Shown: positions 15,645 through 22,714 of the stretch, piece by piece
Layout: every line of letters starts with the position of its first letter
How positions within the stretch are numbered: the first letter of the stretch is position 1
Assembly (NCBI GenBank): GCA_040904625.1
Contig: JBBDTC010000239.1
Coordinates: forward strand, 1-22,714
Length of the DNA: 22,714 bases
From: JACKNG01 sp040904625
GTDB lineage: Bacteria > Pseudomonadota > Gammaproteobacteria > Ga0077536
Direction: 5' to 3'
Program-made: the position numbers and the translations under genes
The notes under the pieces: generated by a model
Seen by the model: only the letters and a program-made list of their open reading frames with translations
Databases searched by the model: none
What the model was told of the DNA's origin: nothing

Positions 15645-16094
15645 ATGCCGACGCGCCGCCAGATCATCGCAGCCGCCGGCGTCGCCGGTAGCATGCTGGC
15701 ATTGCCGCGCCTGGCCACCGCCACCCCGCAGATGCACGACGACGCGTTGAGCGCATTGAGCGGCGGTGCGCCGATCAACGACGGCCGCGTCGAACTCATC
15801 ATTCCCGGGGTGGCGGAGAATGGCTTGTCGGTGTTCACCACCGTTGCCGTCGAGAGCCCCATGACCGAGGCCGATCACGTCCGCGCCATCCACATTCTCT
15901 CAGAGCAGAATCCCATCGCCCACCTGCTGACCTGGCACTTGAGCCCGCGCGCGGGCATCGCCCGGGTGTCCACCAACATCCGCCTGGCGGCATCGCAGGA
16001 AGTCACCGCACTGGCCGAGATGAGCGACGGCACGTTCTGGCGCGACCGCCGCCATGTCGTCGTCACCATCGCCGCCTGCATCGACGGCGGCTAG
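15645..16094 (+). CDS. soxY: SoxY sulfur-carrier protein with variant C-terminal tail
   Basis: The 149-residue protein has a Tat-type signal (PTRRQIIAAAGVAGSMLAL, residues 2-20), as SoxY normally does, and is exported together with SoxZ. The body fits SoxY: VELIIPGVAENG, SPMTEADHVRAIHILSEQNP and RVSTNIRLAASQEVTALAEMSDGTFW. The substrate-carrying cysteine usually ends the chain in a GGCGG swinging arm. Here the only cysteine is Cys145 in TIAACIDGG, so the glycine-rich lead is replaced by Ala-Ala and an Ile-Asp is inserted. The cysteine is still terminal enough to carry sulfur, but partner recognition may differ. ATG 15645 has AGGA about 7 nt upstream and lies 2 nt after the soxX stop. Confidence 0.91.
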   Translation: MPTRRQIIAAAGVAGSMLALPRLATATPQMHDDALSALSGGAPINDGRVELIIPGVAENGLSVFTTVAVESPMTEADHVRAIHILSEQNPIAHLLTWHLSPRAGIARVSTNIRLAASQEVTALAEMSDGTFWRDRRHVVVTIAACIDGG

Positions 16095-16104
16095 GAGAAA
16101 GAAG

Positions 16105-16434
16105 ATGGCACTGGCAGCAGCCCGCGTCTCCATGCCGGCCGAAGCACGCGCCGGCGAGGTGGTCGAGATCAAAGCGCTGATGCGCCATCCCATGGAAACC
16201 GGCTATCAAGTCGACGCCATGGGTGAGTCGATACCGCGCCACATCATCGAGCGTTTCACCGTCAGCTACGACGGCGAGCGGATTTTCGGCATGGATCTTA
16301 CCCAGGGCGTGGCGGCCAATCCGTTCATCGCCTTCACCACCCGCGCGACCCGCAGCGGTGAGCTGGTGTTCACCTGGGAAGACGACCGGGGTGAGCTGAG
16401 CGAGGTCCGCAAGACGCTCACGGTGGTGCCATGA
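16105..16434 (+). CDS. soxZ: SoxZ, partner of the SoxY carrier
   Basis: The 109-residue protein matches SoxZ over its whole length: VVEIKALMRHPMETGYQVDA (residues 19-38), a conserved IPRHIIERFTVSYDGE, NPFIAFTTRATRSGELVFTW, and a beta-rich end. SoxZ has no signal of its own and is normally carried to the periplasm by SoxY. The YZ heterodimer holds the sulfur intermediates of the Sox cycle. ATG 16105 has AGGAGA at 16093-16098. The stop overlaps the soxA start by 4 nt (ATGA). Confidence 0.93.
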   Translation: MALAAARVSMPAEARAGEVVEIKALMRHPMETGYQVDAMGESIPRHIIERFTVSYDGERIFGMDLTQGVAANPFIAFTTRATRSGELVFTWEDDRGELSEVRKTLTVVP

Positions 16435-17207
16435 CGGCCCGGCGGCGGCGTTTGTCGTCTTGCATGCTCTCATTCCTGATTGCGCTGGCCGGCAGCGTCG
16501 AGGCCGAACCGCTGGCCAGTGGTTCCACCTTCCTGAGCGAGGCCGTGCGGGCACAACAGGCGGACGAGGCGGCCAACCCCGGTATGCTGTGGGTCGATGA
16601 GGGCGCCGAACTGTGGGCGCAAACGGTGGCAGAACCGGGCCAGTCCTGTGCCGCTTGTCACGGCGAGGCCAGCGACACCATGCGCGGCGTGGCGACACGG
16701 TATCCGGCGGTCGATGCAGTAAGTGGCGCTCTATTGAACCTCGAAGGCCGCATCAATACCTGCCGGCGGGAACATCAGGCGCTGCCGCCGCTCGCTTACG
16801 AATCCGATGAACTGCTGAGTTTGACGGCGTTCGTTGCCTACCAGTCGCGCGGCTTGGCGATGCAAGTCGAAACCACCGGCGCAGCAGCACCCTTCCATGC
16901 TGCGGGCCGGGCTTTCTTCCATCGCCGTCAGGGCCAGTTGAACCTGTCCTGCGCGCACTGCCATGTGCGCCATGCCGGCCGCCGCATGCGCGGCGACATC
17001 ATCAGTCACGGCCTGGGTAACGGCTATCCCATCTACCGCCTGGAGTGGCAGACGCTGGGTTCGCTGCACCGGCGCCTGCGCCTGTGCTCAGCCAGCGTGC
17101 GCGCCGTCCAGTTCGCGTCCGGTGGGCCGGAGTACCTGGCGCTGGAGCTCTATCTCGCCGGGCGCGCCCGCGACGTCGCCATCGAAACCCCGGCCATCCG
17201 TCGCTGA
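16431..17207 (+). CDS. soxA: SoxA-type diheme cytochrome c (L-cysteine S-thiosulfotransferase subunit)
   Basis: The 258-residue periplasmic protein has a signal peptide (basic start RRRR, then LSFLIALAGSVEA, cleavage near residue 25). Two heme sites are seen, CAACH (Cys73, Cys76, His77) and CAHCH (Cys174, Cys177, His178), so this is the diheme form of SoxA. Cys111 (INTCRREH) is the probable axial ligand of the first heme. Cys219 (RLCSASVRA) is the active-site cysteine, seen as a persulfide ligand in studied SoxA. The end (GGPEYLALELYLAGRA) is typical. With SoxX it would load sulfur substrate onto SoxY. Translation is coupled to soxZ. Confidence 0.93.
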   Translation: MTARRRRLSSCMLSFLIALAGSVEAEPLASGSTFLSEAVRAQQADEAANPGMLWVDEGAELWAQTVAEPGQSCAACHGEASDTMRGVATRYPAVDAVSGALLNLEGRINTCRREHQALPPLAYESDELLSLTAFVAYQSRGLAMQVETTGAAAPFHAAGRAFFHRRQGQLNLSCAHCHVRHAGRRMRGDIISHGLGNGYPIYRLEWQTLGSLHRRLRLCSASVRAVQFASGGPEYLALELYLAGRARDVAIETPAIRR

Positions 17208-17213
17208 CCGTCC

Positions 17214-18518
17214 ATGCCGGAACCGCCACGCCTGCTGCAACGCCCTGCCCGATCGACGCGACGACGTTTCCTGGCCGGCGCGACGGCGCTGCTCGGCGCG
17301 GCCGGCGGGTGGCCGGCCCTGGCGCTGACCCGCCCGCAGGTCGTCGTCGTCGGCGGCGGTGCCGGTGGCGCCGCGGTCGTCCGCCAGCTGGTCGCGCTGG
17401 GCCGTGATGCGCTGGACATCACACTGGTCGAAGCGGAGCGAACCTACACCACCTGTTATTACTCGAATCTGCATCTCGCCGGCTACCGCAGCCTCGAGTC
17501 CCTCCAGTTCGGTTTCGAAGGCCTCGCCGCGCTGCCGCGCGTCCGCGTCGTCCACGAGCAGGCGACGGCCGTCGAGCGCGAGGCGCGGCAGGTGCGGCTG
17601 GCCGACGGTACGAAGTTGCCGTACGAGTGCCTGGTACTTGCACCTGGGATCGCTCTCGATTATGACTCCGTACCGGGCTGGTCCGAGGCCGCGGCACAGC
17701 AGATGCCGCATGCCTGGCAGGCGGGCTCGCAGACGGCGCTACTCGAGCGCCAGCTTCGTGCCGTTCCCGATGGTGGCCTCATCGTCGTCATTGCGCCACC
17801 CGATCCCTACCGCTGCCCCCCGGGGCCTTACGAAAGGGTGTCGATGATGGCGCATGCGCTCAAATCATCGGGCCGCAATCAGGCACATATCGTCATCATC
17901 GACCCCAAGCAGAGTTTCTCCAAACAGCCGCTGTTCCAGCAAGGCTGGGAGAAGTACTACCCCGGCATGATCGAATGGATGCCGCCGACCATCCATGCCG
18001 GACTGCTGGGCGTCGAGCCGGCGACGCTGACGGTGGAAACGGGCTTCGAAACTTACCGCCACGCGGCGCTGGTCAATGTCGTCCCGCGCCAGACCGCCGC
18101 GCGCATCGCAATCGACACGGGCTTGAGCGCTGCCGATGGTTACTGCCCCATCGATCCCTACACCATGAAGTCCCGAGCGGACCCGGCAATATTCATCCTC
18201 GGCGATGCGGCGCAGGCCGGTGACATGCCGAAGTCCGCGTTCGCCGCACATGATCAAAGCCGCGTGGTCGCCGACACCATCGCTCACGATCTGCTCGGTA
18301 TCGCGGCAGCCGAAGCCCGCTACCACAACCGCTGCTGGAGTCTCGTGGCTACTGACGACAGCGTTGTGGTGGGCGGGCGCTATGAGCCTACGAGCGACAA
18401 CATCCGCCAGGTAGACAGTGACCTCTCTGCCCTGGACGACGCGCCCGAACGGCGCCGGACAAACGCCGCCGCCGCGGCTGCGTGGTATCGCAATCTGACC
18501 ACCGCGCTGTACCGCTGA
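17214..18518 (+). CDS. soxF: Flavocytochrome c sulfide dehydrogenase flavoprotein subunit (FccB/SoxF)
   Basis: The 434-residue periplasmic flavoprotein has a Tat signal (STRRRFLAGATALLGAA, residues 14-30). It would oxidise sulfide to sulfur or polysulfide and pass electrons to a cytochrome c. Features are the FAD-binding VVVVGGGAGG (43-52), Cys81 in TTCYYSN (the position of the covalent FAD link in Allochromatium FCSD), Cys201 in YRCPPGPYERVS, and Cys374 in HNRCWS. The last two match in spacing the active-site disulfide (161/337) of that enzyme. The C-terminal FCSD flavin-binding domain is complete. It begins 6 nt after soxA without a clear ribosome site. The heme subunit gene fccA (soxE) is not next to it, so SoxX, SoxA or another cytochrome would have to take the electrons. 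Confidence 0.92.
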   Translation: MPEPPRLLQRPARSTRRRFLAGATALLGAAGGWPALALTRPQVVVVGGGAGGAAVVRQLVALGRDALDITLVEAERTYTTCYYSNLHLAGYRSLESLQFGFEGLAALPRVRVVHEQATAVEREARQVRLADGTKLPYECLVLAPGIALDYDSVPGWSEAAAQQMPHAWQAGSQTALLERQLRAVPDGGLIVVIAPPDPYRCPPGPYERVSMMAHALKSSGRNQAHIVIIDPKQSFSKQPLFQQGWEKYYPGMIEWMPPTIHAGLLGVEPATLTVETGFETYRHAALVNVVPRQTAARIAIDTGLSAADGYCPIDPYTMKSRADPAIFILGDAAQAGDMPKSAFAAHDQSRVVADTIAHDLLGIAAAEARYHNRCWSLVATDDSVVVGGRYEPTSDNIRQVDSDLSALDDAPERRRTNAAAAAAWYRNLTTALYR

Positions 18519-18793
18519 TAACGCTCCCACCTTGATACCACTTGAGGCTTATCCTGAACGCTATTCCCGAATGGGACAATAATGAACCAATTTGCCCCAG
18601 GGCACGGTCTCCAGATTGTCAGTTTAATACCGTATGGGCGTAATCTTAAATTTAATTCAGGTCCAAAGACTGCCTCACAGCCCGTGGAGGCGTCAATGAT
18701 GTCGTTCTTCTTCGTCGTCGAGTCATGCATCAGGCGTGTACGGCCCGCCCCTTTTCGATGATGCTTGCTCGAGCTACTACGATTGCCGGACGC
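18519..18793. other. AT-richer gap between convergent soxF and mtgA, no gene seen
   Basis: This roughly 275-nt stretch is visibly lower in GC than its neighbours, with runs such as TTAAATTTAATT near 18645-18658. One open frame on the minus strand crosses it (about 18519-18730) but has no start context, homology or domain that I recognise, and it runs on antisense through soxF. Only a weak hairpin (TCCC-N4-GGGA near 18565) could serve as a terminator. It may be a remnant of a foreign element, but nothing in it proves that. Confidence 0.4.
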
Positions 18794-19567
18794 TCACCGC
18801 CCCGCTCGAGGCCCCTCCCCTTCGAGACGGTCGAGATAGCGCAACCCGCCGAGACGTTCCATCTGCTCCAGGATCCAGGCCTGTCGCCGGCGCATGCCCG
18901 GGTCCGGTGCGGAGAGGCGATGACGTAGCGGGTTGGGCAGCACCGTTGCCAGCAGTGCAGCCTGCCGTCGATCGAGCGCCGCGGCACTGCGGCCAAAATA
19001 GCGCTGCGCGGCTGCTTCCACGCCGTACACACCGGGGCCGTACTCAGCGATATTGAGATGCAGCTCCAGAATGCGAGATTTCGGCAACAACAACTCGAGA
19101 ACCACCGTGTACCAGGCCTCGAGGCCTTTGCGCAACCAACTGCGGCCCGGCCACAGGAAAAGGTTCTTCGCCACCTGCTGGCTCAGCGTGCTCGCCCCGC
19201 GCAAGCGTCCACCCTCACGATGCGCCTCGAGCGCCTGCTGGATGGCATCGACATCGAAGCCACGGTGCTTGGGGAACTTCTGGTCCTCGGCCGTGATCAC
19301 GGCGAGCCCGACCCAGGGCGAAATCTCAGCCAGCGCGACAGGACGATAATCGGTCGTGTAAGAACTCTCGCCGCGCTCACGGGCGGCGTACGCCGCCTCC
19401 AACATGAACGCCGTGCGCGGCGGATCGATCAGATGCAGCAGTGCAACCGGCACTATGCCGGAGGCGATCAACAAGATGCCGACAGCGAGCGCCATCCAGC
19501 GCCGCGAGCAGCCTCGCCGCACTGGCTTACGCGCCCGCCGGCGCCGACCTTCGGGATCGGGATGCAC
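18794..19567 (-). CDS. mtgA: Monofunctional biosynthetic peptidoglycan transglycosylase
   Basis: The 257-residue protein is anchored in the inner membrane by one segment (about residues 25-47). Its GT51 domain faces the periplasm and polymerises lipid II into glycan strands. All family motifs are present in order: AEDQKFPKHRGFD (93-105, catalytic Glu94), RGASTLSQQVAKNLFL (123-138), KSRILELHLNIAEYG (163-177), and GVEAAAQRYFG (182-192). There is no transpeptidase domain, which separates MtgA from class A penicillin-binding proteins. The start is GTG 19567. The ribosome site (AGAGAGA-like) is weak, and a start at internal ATG (residue 25) would remove the basic n-region. It lies 32 nt downstream of the methyltransferase gene and could be cotranscribed with it. 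Confidence 0.95.
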   Translation of the reverse strand: MHPDPEGRRRRARKPVRRGCSRRWMALAVGILLIASGIVPVALLHLIDPPRTAFMLEAAYAARERGESSYTTDYRPVALAEISPWVGLAVITAEDQKFPKHRGFDVDAIQQALEAHREGGRLRGASTLSQQVAKNLFLWPGRSWLRKGLEAWYTVVLELLLPKSRILELHLNIAEYGPGVYGVEAAAQRYFGRSAAALDRRQAALLATVLPNPLRHRLSAPDPGMRRRQAWILEQMERLGGLRYLDRLEGEGPRAGR

Positions 19568-19599
19568 GGCCGTCTCTCTACGCGTGGGCTATCAGCGGC

Positions 19600-20601
19600 T
19601 CAGGCCTTCGTTCCGCGCATGATGCTGTAACCGCCGGCCAACGGCAGCCGCTCGTTGCCCTTCAGGCCTGCCGCTTCGAACCAGGTGCGATAGTCGGATT
19701 CGGTGTAGGCCTGACCATCGTCGTAGACGTTCAGGAACATGACATTGACCGCCACCGCCTCGATCGGCGTCAGCCGCGAGTCGTCGAGCATGCGGCCGAC
19801 AACGAAGCATTCGCCGCCGGCGCGCAGGGCCCGAGTCGCATGCGCCAAGGCGGCCGCGGCATCGGCAGCCGACAGTACCTGCAGAACCGAACGCAACACC
19901 ACTGCATCATAAGTTCCCGCCGGCACCGTGGTGACGAGATCTGCCTCGATCACCTCGATCCGCTCACCCAGTCCACTCTCCGCTATGCATTCGCGCGTGA
20001 CCGGGGCGACATTGGCCAGTTCTGCGACCGTGGCACGCAGCTCCGGGCAGCGCTGACACAGCGCGATCGCGAGCCCGCCCGAGCCGCCACCCGCATCGAG
20101 CAGGTGGGAGAAGCGGCTCATGTCGAACGCCTTGTCCAGGCGCCGGGCCGTAGCCCCGGCGCCGGCATCGAGGCCGCGCACGAACGCACTCAGCTCGGCG
20201 TATGACATGCGTGAAAAATCATGCTTGGCCTGCGGCGCCCCGCTGCGTATGGAGGCGGCCGTATGGAGCGTCGCGGACCACAGGTCGGAATAGGCCTGAT
20301 GCGCACTGCCGAGATAGCGGGGCTGGCCCTTGACCAGAAACTCGGCCGCTTCGGCCGTATTGCGGAAGCGGCCGGCTTCGAGCTCGAGCAAGCCGGCGCT
20401 GACCAGCGCATAGAGCAGCGGCTCGAGCTTGCCGGCCTTGACCTCGAGGCGTTCGGCGGCCTCGGCGGCGCTCAGGGCGTCCATCCCCAATGCCGTGAAC
20501 ACCTCGAGTTGCATGCCCGCCAACATCGCCAACGCCGGATAGACGTTGTTGAGGTGGGCATTGATGCTGTCGGGCTTGAGCGTCTCAGCGTCAGTACTCA
20601 T
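19600..20601 (-). CDS. Class I SAM-dependent methyltransferase, O-methyltransferase (acetylserotonin-MT-like) family
   Basis: The 333-residue protein has an N-terminal helical dimerisation/winged-helix region (about residues 12-80). A Rossmann SAM-binding domain with motif I LLDAGGGSGG (167-176) and a C-terminal GGYSIMRGTKA complete the fold of plant-type O-methyltransferases. In that family the catalytic base lies in a V-L-H-D-W motif. Here the equivalent stretch reads SVLQVLSAADA, with Gln in place of His, so catalysis may differ or rely on proximity. ATG 20601 overlaps the P450 stop (ATGA), so both are made together. The pair suggests modification of one small molecule, for example oxidation by the P450 followed by methylation. 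The substrate is unknown. Confidence 0.86.
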   Translation of the reverse strand: MSTDAETLKPDSINAHLNNVYPALAMLAGMQLEVFTALGMDALSAAEAAERLEVKAGKLEPLLYALVSAGLLELEAGRFRNTAEAAEFLVKGQPRYLGSAHQAYSDLWSATLHTAASIRSGAPQAKHDFSRMSYAELSAFVRGLDAGAGATARRLDKAFDMSRFSHLLDAGGGSGGLAIALCQRCPELRATVAELANVAPVTRECIAESGLGERIEVIEADLVTTVPAGTYDAVVLRSVLQVLSAADAAAALAHATRALRAGGECFVVGRMLDDSRLTPIEAVAVNVMFLNVYDDGQAYTESDYRTWFEAAGLKGNERLPLAGGYSIMRGTKA

Positions 20602-21899
20602 CCAGGCACCGCACGCACGGGCAGACTCGAATAGCCGGAGACATGGGTGTTCGCGATGCGCGTGGCGCCTGCGGCCAGTTCCATCCGCGGCAGAACCGGA
20701 ATCAAGGCCCGCAACATGGAGGCGAGCTCGGCGCGCGCCAGGTTGGTGCCGAGGCAGAAATGCGCACCGTAACCGAACGTCAGATAATCGTTCGGCGAAC
20801 GGGAGATATCGAACTTGTAGGGATCGGCGAAATGGCTTTCATCGCGATTCGCCGAGGGGTAGAACATGCACACGGTCTCGCCGGCCTTGATCGGCGTGCC
20901 GGCCAGATTGAAATCCTCCGTCGCGGTGCGCAGGAAACTGATCACCGGGGACGTCCAGCGCAGAACCTCGTCCACCGCGCCGGGTAGCAGGTCCGGATTG
21001 GCGCAGAGCAGGTCGCGCTGCTCGGGATGTTCGAGCAAGGCGGCGAAGCCGCCGGCGGTGGCATTGCGCGTGGTGTCGTTGCCGGCGCCGATCAGCACGA
21101 AGAGATAACCGATGAGCTGCTGGTCGTTCATCGGTTCGCCCTGGACGCGAGCCTCGATCAGGCGATTGATGAAGTCCGACGGCCCGCCGCCCGGTTGACG
21201 GTGTTCGTGGACGAGCGCCTCCAGGTATTCGCGAAACTCATTCATGTTACGTTCGGCGGCTTCGGTCAGGGTCTCGCCCGGGCGCACCTGTTCCGGCGGC
21301 ACCTCGCCGATGATGGCCTCCGACCACAGCAGGAGTTTCTTCCAGTCGTCGTCCGGCAGGCCCATGATCTCGCCCACCGCGGCGAGCGGCAGCTTGGCAG
21401 CATAGCCGTGCACGAAATCGAGGGTCTCGCCGTTGGCGGTGGCACGCTCGAGCGCGGCCTGGAACTCCTCGGCGAAACCCCGCGCCAGATCGTCGAAATG
21501 GGCCGCCATGGCGCGCATGCAGCCCTGGGTGAAAGCCCAGCTCGAGGCCTTGCGGACCTGACGATGGCGCGGATCGTCCATGAAGGTGAGGTCGGGAGGT
21601 TCCTGCGGATCCCAGCCCCGCGAACGGCCGAAGGCGTCGATTCCGCCACGCAACAGTTCGGTTTCGTGCTTCAGCGCGAGGCGCAGGCGCGGCCCGCCGT
21701 TGATGAAAATCTCCGGTCGGCCGGAAATCGCCATGACCTCATCGTAGCGGGTCACTGCCCAGAACGGTTCGATGTCATCGCGTTCGTACCAGAACACCGG
21801 GGCCTCGCGCCGGAGCATGTCCCATTCCCCCCAGGGGAAGCCCTGTTCGGCATAACGTTGCGGGCGATGGATGTCGATCGTGTCCAACTGAAGCGCCAT
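20598..21899 (-). CDS. Cytochrome P450
   Basis: The 433-residue soluble bacterial P450 has no membrane anchor. It shows the I-helix oxygen-activation motif GAGNDTT (271-277), the K-helix ExxR in EVLR (311-314), the PYKFDISR stretch before the heme loop, and the heme signature FGYGAHFCLG (375-384, heme ligand Cys382). It inserts oxygen into an organic substrate using electrons from a ferredoxin or similar partner, none of which is encoded nearby. ATG 21899 is preceded by a strong GGGAGGGG ribosome site. The open frame continues 66 codons upstream, but that part does not look like P450 and contains the operator-like palindrome. It shares some traits with steroid/terpenoid-oxidising CYPs, but I cannot assign a CYP family. 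Confidence 0.94.
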   Translation of the reverse strand: MALQLDTIDIHRPQRYAEQGFPWGEWDMLRREAPVFWYERDDIEPFWAVTRYDEVMAISGRPEIFINGGPRLRLALKHETELLRGGIDAFGRSRGWDPQEPPDLTFMDDPRHRQVRKASSWAFTQGCMRAMAAHFDDLARGFAEEFQAALERATANGETLDFVHGYAAKLPLAAVGEIMGLPDDDWKKLLLWSEAIIGEVPPEQVRPGETLTEAAERNMNEFREYLEALVHEHRQPGGGPSDFINRLIEARVQGEPMNDQQLIGYLFVLIGAGNDTTRNATAGGFAALLEHPEQRDLLCANPDLLPGAVDEVLRWTSPVISFLRTATEDFNLAGTPIKAGETVCMFYPSANRDESHFADPYKFDISRSPNDYLTFGYGAHFCLGTNLARAELASMLRALIPVLPRMELAAGATRIANTHVSGYSSLPVRAVPG

Positions 21900-21969
21900 G
21901 GCATACCCCTCCCCGAGATGCTGCATCGCTGCCGGCGTGCTATACCGACTGCTCAATTGGAACGCCACT

Positions 21970-21985
21970 TTGCATTTGAATGCAA
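21970..21985. promoter_or_regulatory. Operator-like 16-bp palindrome upstream of the P450 gene
   Basis: TTGCAT-N4-ATGCAA is a perfect inverted repeat centred about 79 nt upstream of the P450 start codon, in a 179-nt gap shared with the porin gene end. Length and symmetry suit a dimeric repressor. On the minus strand a TATAGC about 25 nt further downstream could be a -10, but no good -35 was found. No regulator gene is present nearby. Confidence 0.4.
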
Positions 21986-22078
21986 CAGGCGTCCATCGAA
22001 CCAGGCCGGCCCCAGCAGCAGCGATGAGCTGGCACACGGCCTGGCTCATGTCATCGCCGACGCCGCAGCCGCCAGGGT

Positions 22079-22714
22079 TCAGAAGGAGATATCCCATTGG
22101 AAGCGCACGCGGTCATCGGACACGTCCCTGGCCAGAAACGCGTCTTCCAGTGACAGATGGGAGTAGTCCAGGGTGAACTTGTTATTGTGCCCGGCAAAGA
22201 ACCAGTTCGCACCGATGGTGAACTCTTCGCGCAGGTTGTCCAGTGCCAGATCAAAGCGGTTCGGTTCACTCACGAACGCGTAGCGGAAGGCCAGCTCCAG
22301 GGGCGCGGGCACCGCGGGGATCCAATGATGAAAAAAGTAACCCGCCTGGGCGTAGGCCCCGACCATATTGGTCTCCATGCCGGATTGCAGATCGTCGATC
22401 GTTTTCCAATGGAACTCCTGTTGCACTGAGAAGCCCCGCCATTTGAAGGCGAACTCCTGCACCATCTGGTCGATTGCATATTGCGCATCCATCGCCGCGG
22501 CTGGGCTCCGGTAGCCGTCGAGATTGCCGCAACCGCCGGACGACCACCGCGTGCATCGTCCTTCGTTGGTCGCTGCGGCGAAAGCGAGGCTGCCGGTAGG
22601 CAGTTCCGTGTATTCGACATCGGTCTGCTTCCAATCGAGGTCGCGGCCGAGGAAGTTCCACTGCAGGCGTCCCATCCACATCATGTTCTGATCGTTGTTG
22701 ACGACGCCACGCCC
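22079..22714 (-). CDS. Outer-membrane porin, phosphate-selective porin O/P-like (3' part; 5' end beyond window)
   Basis: The frame is open to the window edge, so only the C-terminal 211 residues are seen. They show alternating hydrophobic/aromatic beta-strands and polar turns (GRLQWNFLGRDLDW, FAFKWRGFSVQQEFHWK, LELAFRYAFVSEP, EEFTIGANWFFAGHNNKFTLDYSHLS). They end in VRFQWDISF, with the terminal Phe recognised by the outer-membrane assembly machinery. The pattern fits the OprP/OprO-like porin family, which takes up anions or diverse small solutes. A loop with two cysteines (GRCTRWSSGGCGN) may form a disulfide. It lies upstream of the P450 gene on the same strand, 179 nt away, and could supply the substrate of the P450-methyltransferase pair. 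That last point is speculation. Confidence 0.8.
   Translation of the reverse strand, partial: GRGVVNNDQNMMWMGRLQWNFLGRDLDWKQTDVEYTELPTGSLAFAAATNEGRCTRWSSGGCGNLDGYRSPAAAMDAQYAIDQMVQEFAFKWRGFSVQQEFHWKTIDDLQSGMETNMVGAYAQAGYFFHHWIPAVPAPLELAFRYAFVSEPNRFDLALDNLREEFTIGANWFFAGHNNKFTLDYSHLSLEDAFLARDVSDDRVRFQWDISF

Overview
The window is GC-rich DNA (roughly mid-60s % GC by eye) from a heterotrophic, aerobic proteobacterium with some sulfur-oxidising capacity. Pointers are a monofunctional peptidoglycan transglycosylase (MtgA), periplasmic Sox proteins, several twin-arginine (Tat) signal peptides, an ECF sigma factor with a ChrR-type zinc anti-sigma factor, and an outer-membrane porin ending in Phe. 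A gammaproteobacterium is my best guess, but the class cannot be fixed from this sequence. No rRNA, tRNA, CRISPR array or intact insertion sequence was seen.

Layout. (1) 1-6150: a patatin-like phospholipase overlaps a GntP-family permease, a plausible polyhydroxyalkanoate/3-hydroxybutyrate pair. A minus-strand pair follows: a cupin that looks C-terminally truncated and a small Tat-exported three-cysteine protein. Next is a decayed stretch of about 650 nt holding a sulfatase remnant, then a Baeyer-Villiger-type flavin monooxygenase. Two 104-nt copies of one intergenic repeat, in inverted orientation (47-150 and 6045-6148), bracket this block. (2) 6313-12294: a divergent stress module. A four-gene minus-strand operon (FAD oxidoreductase, DUF1365 protein, cyclopropane-fatty-acid-synthase-like methyltransferase, GPH-type MFS transporter) faces a plus-strand ECF sigma-chrR pair. 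Both sides of the shared intergenic region carry a TGATCC -35 element, which fits the RpoE/ChrR singlet-oxygen type of regulon. (3) 12562-18518: a compact seven-gene plus-strand operon. A two-subunit molybdenum hydroxylase (2Fe-2S subunit plus Tat-exported molybdopterin subunit) runs without a gap into soxX-soxY-soxZ-soxA and a flavocytochrome c sulfide dehydrogenase flavoprotein. soxB, soxCD and fccA are absent although both operon boundaries are visible. (4) 18794-22714: minus-strand mtgA, an O-methyltransferase-fold protein and a cytochrome P450 (the last two translationally coupled), then the 3' end of a porin gene that runs off the window.

How the genes work together. Most adjacent genes overlap by 4 nt (ATGA or GTGA), so the operon assignments are strong. 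The sigma/anti-sigma pair probably controls the lipid-modification operon opposite it. The molybdenum hydroxylase-Sox-FCSD operon looks like a periplasmic oxidation unit that delivers electrons to c-type cytochromes. Its lack of SoxB, together with the unusual SoxY carrier tail, makes it the most interesting candidate for an undescribed variant system.
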